A stretch of 64,000 nucleotides of DNA from Utricularia gibba (Eukaryota > Streptophyta > Magnoliopsida > Lamiales > Lentibulariaceae), in the NCBI GenBank assembly GCA_002189035.1, contig NEEC01000012.1, positions 1,488,001 to 1,552,000 on the forward strand, given 5' to 3'. Position numbers and translations under genes: made by a program. Each line of letters begins with the position of its first letter. Positions within the stretch are counted from its first letter, which is position 1. Shown one piece after another: positions 60,759 to 64,000 of this stretch. The notes below the pieces were generated by a model. That model made no database searches, had not been told where the DNA came from, and worked only from the letters and a program-made list of their open reading frames with translations.

Positions 60759-63700
60759 TCACCTCATAAGAAATGGTGCGGCTGTAGTGGGAGGAGTAGC
60801 TCCTGTAGGGTGTCCCATTCCTCTATTCTGGTGTCTCCGATCAACAAGAAGTTTTGGAGACTTGGCCTTCGTAGCTGGCTTCGAAGATCTGTTGATCAGA
60901 ATAAGAGGTGTTGGAAAAATATTCTGCCAAGGGCGACCAATCTTCCTAATGAGACTGACTACTCACCTCTGGGGTAAGAAAACACGTTCGAAGTTAGGTG
61001 CTGGTCTTGCATGTGGAATTAGTGTTCTTCGAAGTTGTTTCAAAGCCTTCTCCTCTTCCATCTATTGCCCATGTGCCATAACGAAAACATGAGAAAAAAA
61101 AATCTTATAGTATATGATGTTACGGGGATTTACCATTTTTGCGGATTCTGCTTCTTCTCTGTATCTCTTGTAAACTATTTCTTTCTCCTTGACCTGTGCA
61201 TAAGCAATCATCATACAAGCTCAATGCGTTGTGAAACAGCAGCGCTATTGACAAGAAAGTGTTATACCTTCTTGTCAAATTCTGCTCTATCAACCGCCCT
61301 GTGCTCAACGTGTAGATTGAACTCTTGAACTTCTGTCAGAGGTTTTCTTATTTTCTCAGGAACTGGAATGGGGTCCCTGTTATGGACAAGAAATTATTTC
61401 GTCAGCAGTGATGATAACAGAGACGCAGTTAGGCAGTAGAGACACAAGCAGAGACATACTCCTTCAAGATAGGCAGCGCCTTAAACTGTCTCATTTGGGC
61501 TTCTTCCATTTCCTTCCTTCTCCTTTCTTCAATTTCTCTCTGCATCTCCTCTTCGTGCCTTATCAGGCTTTCCAGTTGAAAAGGTTCTGGTTTCGTGCAA
61601 GGCTTCGGCTCGGGCTTCGGTGGCACCTCAGGGAAATCAGTTGTGTAAGGATATGGATGAGCTTTTGGTACCCTGGCCCATTCCTCTTCCAGTTGTTTCT
61701 GTCTAAGCTCTTCGGCCAATCTTTTTTCTTTCTCAGCTCCTCTTTCCTGGAAAAAAGGACCGACACAGAGAGGTTAAAGACAAGTCAATGTGAATATAGC
61801 CTGGCAGAAGAAACCTAAACCCTGATACCTCTGTATAGAGATGGAATGGATTTGGAGTGGTATTCCTAGGGAGTTGCCTCTTATCCTGTTGTGCTTCTGA
61901 ACTTATCGAGAGCTAAAAGTGATTAGGAGGGACAAAGAAACGTATCAGAACTCTGCTGGAAAGGTGGAAATGCAGTATACATGAATTCATGGAATGCTGC
62001 CATCTCCTAACCTTGTCAAATTGATCTAAAACAGCAGATGGAGGCGGGATTCTCTTATCGATGGCAAAGTTAAATTCTTGAGGTACGGTAAGCTGCTTCT
62101 TCATGTGGCAGATCATTCCCATGTCTCCCTTACTTTCAAAAATCTGCGTGAGTTGAAAAATAGAGATTAAAGAACAGTCTACATTTAGAGTATCATCAGC
62201 AGTCTGCATACCTTTCGATTCAATGGTCTTGCCTTGAACTGTGGAATACTCGCAAGCTCCTCGGTCTCTACTTCATCAGAACTCTTGATCTTGGGAGGTC
62301 TTGCCCGGAGAGATGTTCGAAGAGCAGGCGACCTTGGTGCAGTTAGATGAGGCTTCCACTGAGAGCTCTGGAAATAACCACATGCAAATCCCCAATATGA
62401 ATATGACAAGCTGGTAGAATTCCATCTTCAATATGATCCAGACGTTGTTACTTTAGCTCTAGACATACATACCTTAACCTCGGTAGATTCTGTTGACGCT
62501 ACAGTGGATGTGTCGGAATTGTAATTGGCCTTTGCCATTGTCTGCAAATGGAACTCCTGTGGAAGTAGCAAATGTCTCAAACCAAAAGAACAAAAAGGAA
62601 ATAGAAGACAATGAATGCATACCCGAAATTCAGGGGCATGTGGAGTACTCCTGGGTAATGGTGGCAGCGTAGGTGCCTCAAAAATCTGGGACAACAAGCG
62701 TAAGGGACCCAAGTCCAGAAGTTTATAGGAACCAGAGTATGGGAACAGCTATGTCTACCTTCTTATTTAAGGGGCGAGCCTTAAATTTTGGTATTTTAGC
62801 CATCATTTCTTCTTCCAATTCAGCTGTACTCTTGATTTTGATAAACCGCACACGTTGTGATGTCTCAAATTCAGGTGTCTTTGGCCTTGTCAGTGTAAGT
62901 TTAGGTTTTCCGTGCATTGCCCCATCAGCATTTTCCTGATAATAAATTGATTGAAGATGATCAAAACAAGTACCACCTTCATATTTGAAGGGGAAAATAC
63001 AGAAGCTATTCATGAATTACCTGTGAAAGAGTGCCATTGCGAGGCAAGGAAAGATCTCGTGTTCCCGACTGGAACTTCCTCATGATTTCTGCAGCAGAAA
63101 CAAAGGGTGCGACAGGAGGTTCTCTTACGTAAATCTGAAACATGGGAAATGGAGTTATCTTTCACAAAAATTCTAACTAAAGGATCATGCTCAGTAGCTA
63201 ATGCTGACCTTTCTTTCTTCTTTACTGGTTTTCGTATTCGTGATGCTGAATTTAGTACTACTGTTGATAATACCAGCCTTTGTTTTGTGAGGTAGATTAG
63301 GAGCTTTAGTGACGGTTAGAATCTGAGAAAAAACAGATATTCGATAAAACCATCCATCGGATGTGAAATTACTAACAACATGTGAGCAATGGTAACAAGG
63401 TATGAAAAAACTGAGAAAGGAATGCACCTGGCGAGATTTACCCCCTTCCAACTTTTGTCTCTTGATCGCTTGGTTTTCATGGGCAAAGTTTGAAGCGCCG
63501 GAACTCTTCTGAATATTTGTATCTCTGAGAAAAGTTAGGAGTATCTTTTCAATGAACAAAAAAAGGTACTTTGATTTCACAACGGAAAATTGATGCACAA
63601 TTGACCCACCTCCTAATACTCCCTGGCTTGGTGTTGCTTTTGGCTTGTGATTTTTGCATCTGTTTCCTTGAGTTGAGGGATGAAGGGTTGTGAAGCACAC

Positions 63701-64000
63701 TCGCAATCTTTTTAGCTGCCTCATTTTTCACTTGGGCAGGGGTGCAGACTGAAAAGCATAAATTTTGCGGATATGTGATTTTCAAAGGTCATTGCAATTG
63801 CAAGTAAAACAATATTATGAGCACAGATATGAACTTGACCTTGAGCAGCTTCCATATGAAGGGAAGAGGATGTCTTTGTTGCAACACAACTGTGTATTAA
63901 CAATGTAGATAGTTATGTATCTGAAATGGTTTACGTATTCAACAACAACAGAGTGTATGTGAAAAAGAGCATACTTTCCATTTTCTATGGAACTCGCCTC
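60759..64000 (-). CDS. TPX2: TPX2 (targeting protein for Xklp2), N-terminus beyond window edge
   Basis: TPX2 activates and localises Aurora kinase and promotes spindle microtubule nucleation. Seventeen in-frame exons lie in the window: 64000-63975, 63889-63840, 63748-63610, 63524-63428, 63322-63209, 63134-63021, 62935-62759, 62685-62623, 62556-62473, 62367-62212, 62143-62012, 61912-61829, 61746-61460, 61376-61268, 61193-61134, 61061-60967 and 60888-60759, about 638 residues. The central part has KPKLTLTRPKTPEFETSQRV and two copies of IP-FKARPLN(K/R)K separated by about 120 residues. The C-terminal TPX2 domain contains EFNLHVEHRAVDRAEFDKKV, YKRYREEAESAKMMEEEKAL and LIPHARPAPNFERVF. The KLEGGKSRQ and RKQMQKSQAK segments are basic, suited to microtubule or importin binding. 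The Aurora-binding N-terminus lies outside. Confidence 0.92.

Noticed and set aside
60685-61092. Plus-strand ORF with a GDSL-lipase-like GAAVVGGVAPVGCP segment
   Set aside because: It is antisense to the last two TPX2 exons, which are well supported by homology and splice sites. The resemblance is short and the rest of the ORF does not fit GDSL proteins.

Overview
The window is nuclear DNA of a flowering plant. It is AT-rich, and the genes are split by short GT-AG introns. Every gene with recognisable homology belongs to a plant family. Nothing in it fixes the species.

Layout. (1) 1-6046, minus: a PTM-like DDT/PHD-finger transcription factor whose C-terminal end runs off the left edge. (2) 6.6-14.2 kb: AT-rich intergenic DNA with decayed retrotransposon pieces on the minus strand. 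(3) 14.2-16.4 kb, plus: an alpha/beta hydrolase of four coding exons with a spliced leader that may hold an overlapping upstream ORF. (4) 20.7-22.4 kb, plus: an ICR/RIP-type ROP-interactor coiled-coil protein. (5) 31.4-23.2 kb, minus: an EAF1-like HSA/SANT subunit of the NuA4 acetyltransferase complex in about 21 exons, convergent with the ICR gene. (6) 33.8-49.1 kb: one Ty1-copia retrotransposon expanded to about 15.3 kb by later insertions. (7) 50.8-51.5 kb, plus: a short Ninja/AFP repressor with G-boxes upstream. (8) 55.1-52.2 kb, minus: an MHK/CDKF-like kinase in 17 coding exons. (9) 59.8-57.9 kb, minus: a CHIP-type TPR/U-box E3 ligase. (10) 64.0-60.8 kb, minus: the C-terminal part of TPX2, whose start lies beyond the right edge.

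The genes are unrelated housekeeping and regulatory loci, not an operon or pathway cluster: chromatin and retrograde signalling (PTM, EAF1), ROP-GTPase polarity (ICR), hormone repression (Ninja), protein quality control (CHIP), the spindle (TPX2) and a kinase.

The most notable structure is the nested transposon. A copia integrase gene is split by a TTA-flanked PIF/Harbinger-like insertion. That insertion contains a second Harbinger with good terminal inverted repeats and an LTR-like insertion. Another LTR-like block separates the copia integrase from its reverse transcriptase. Taking the 35893-45370 block out brings the two integrase halves together. I found no previously undescribed functional system. 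The other points worth checking are coding anomalies: a splice-phase conflict in CHIP, an in-frame stop in the ancestral EAF1 N-terminus, and a frame change in the EAF1 C-terminal tail.
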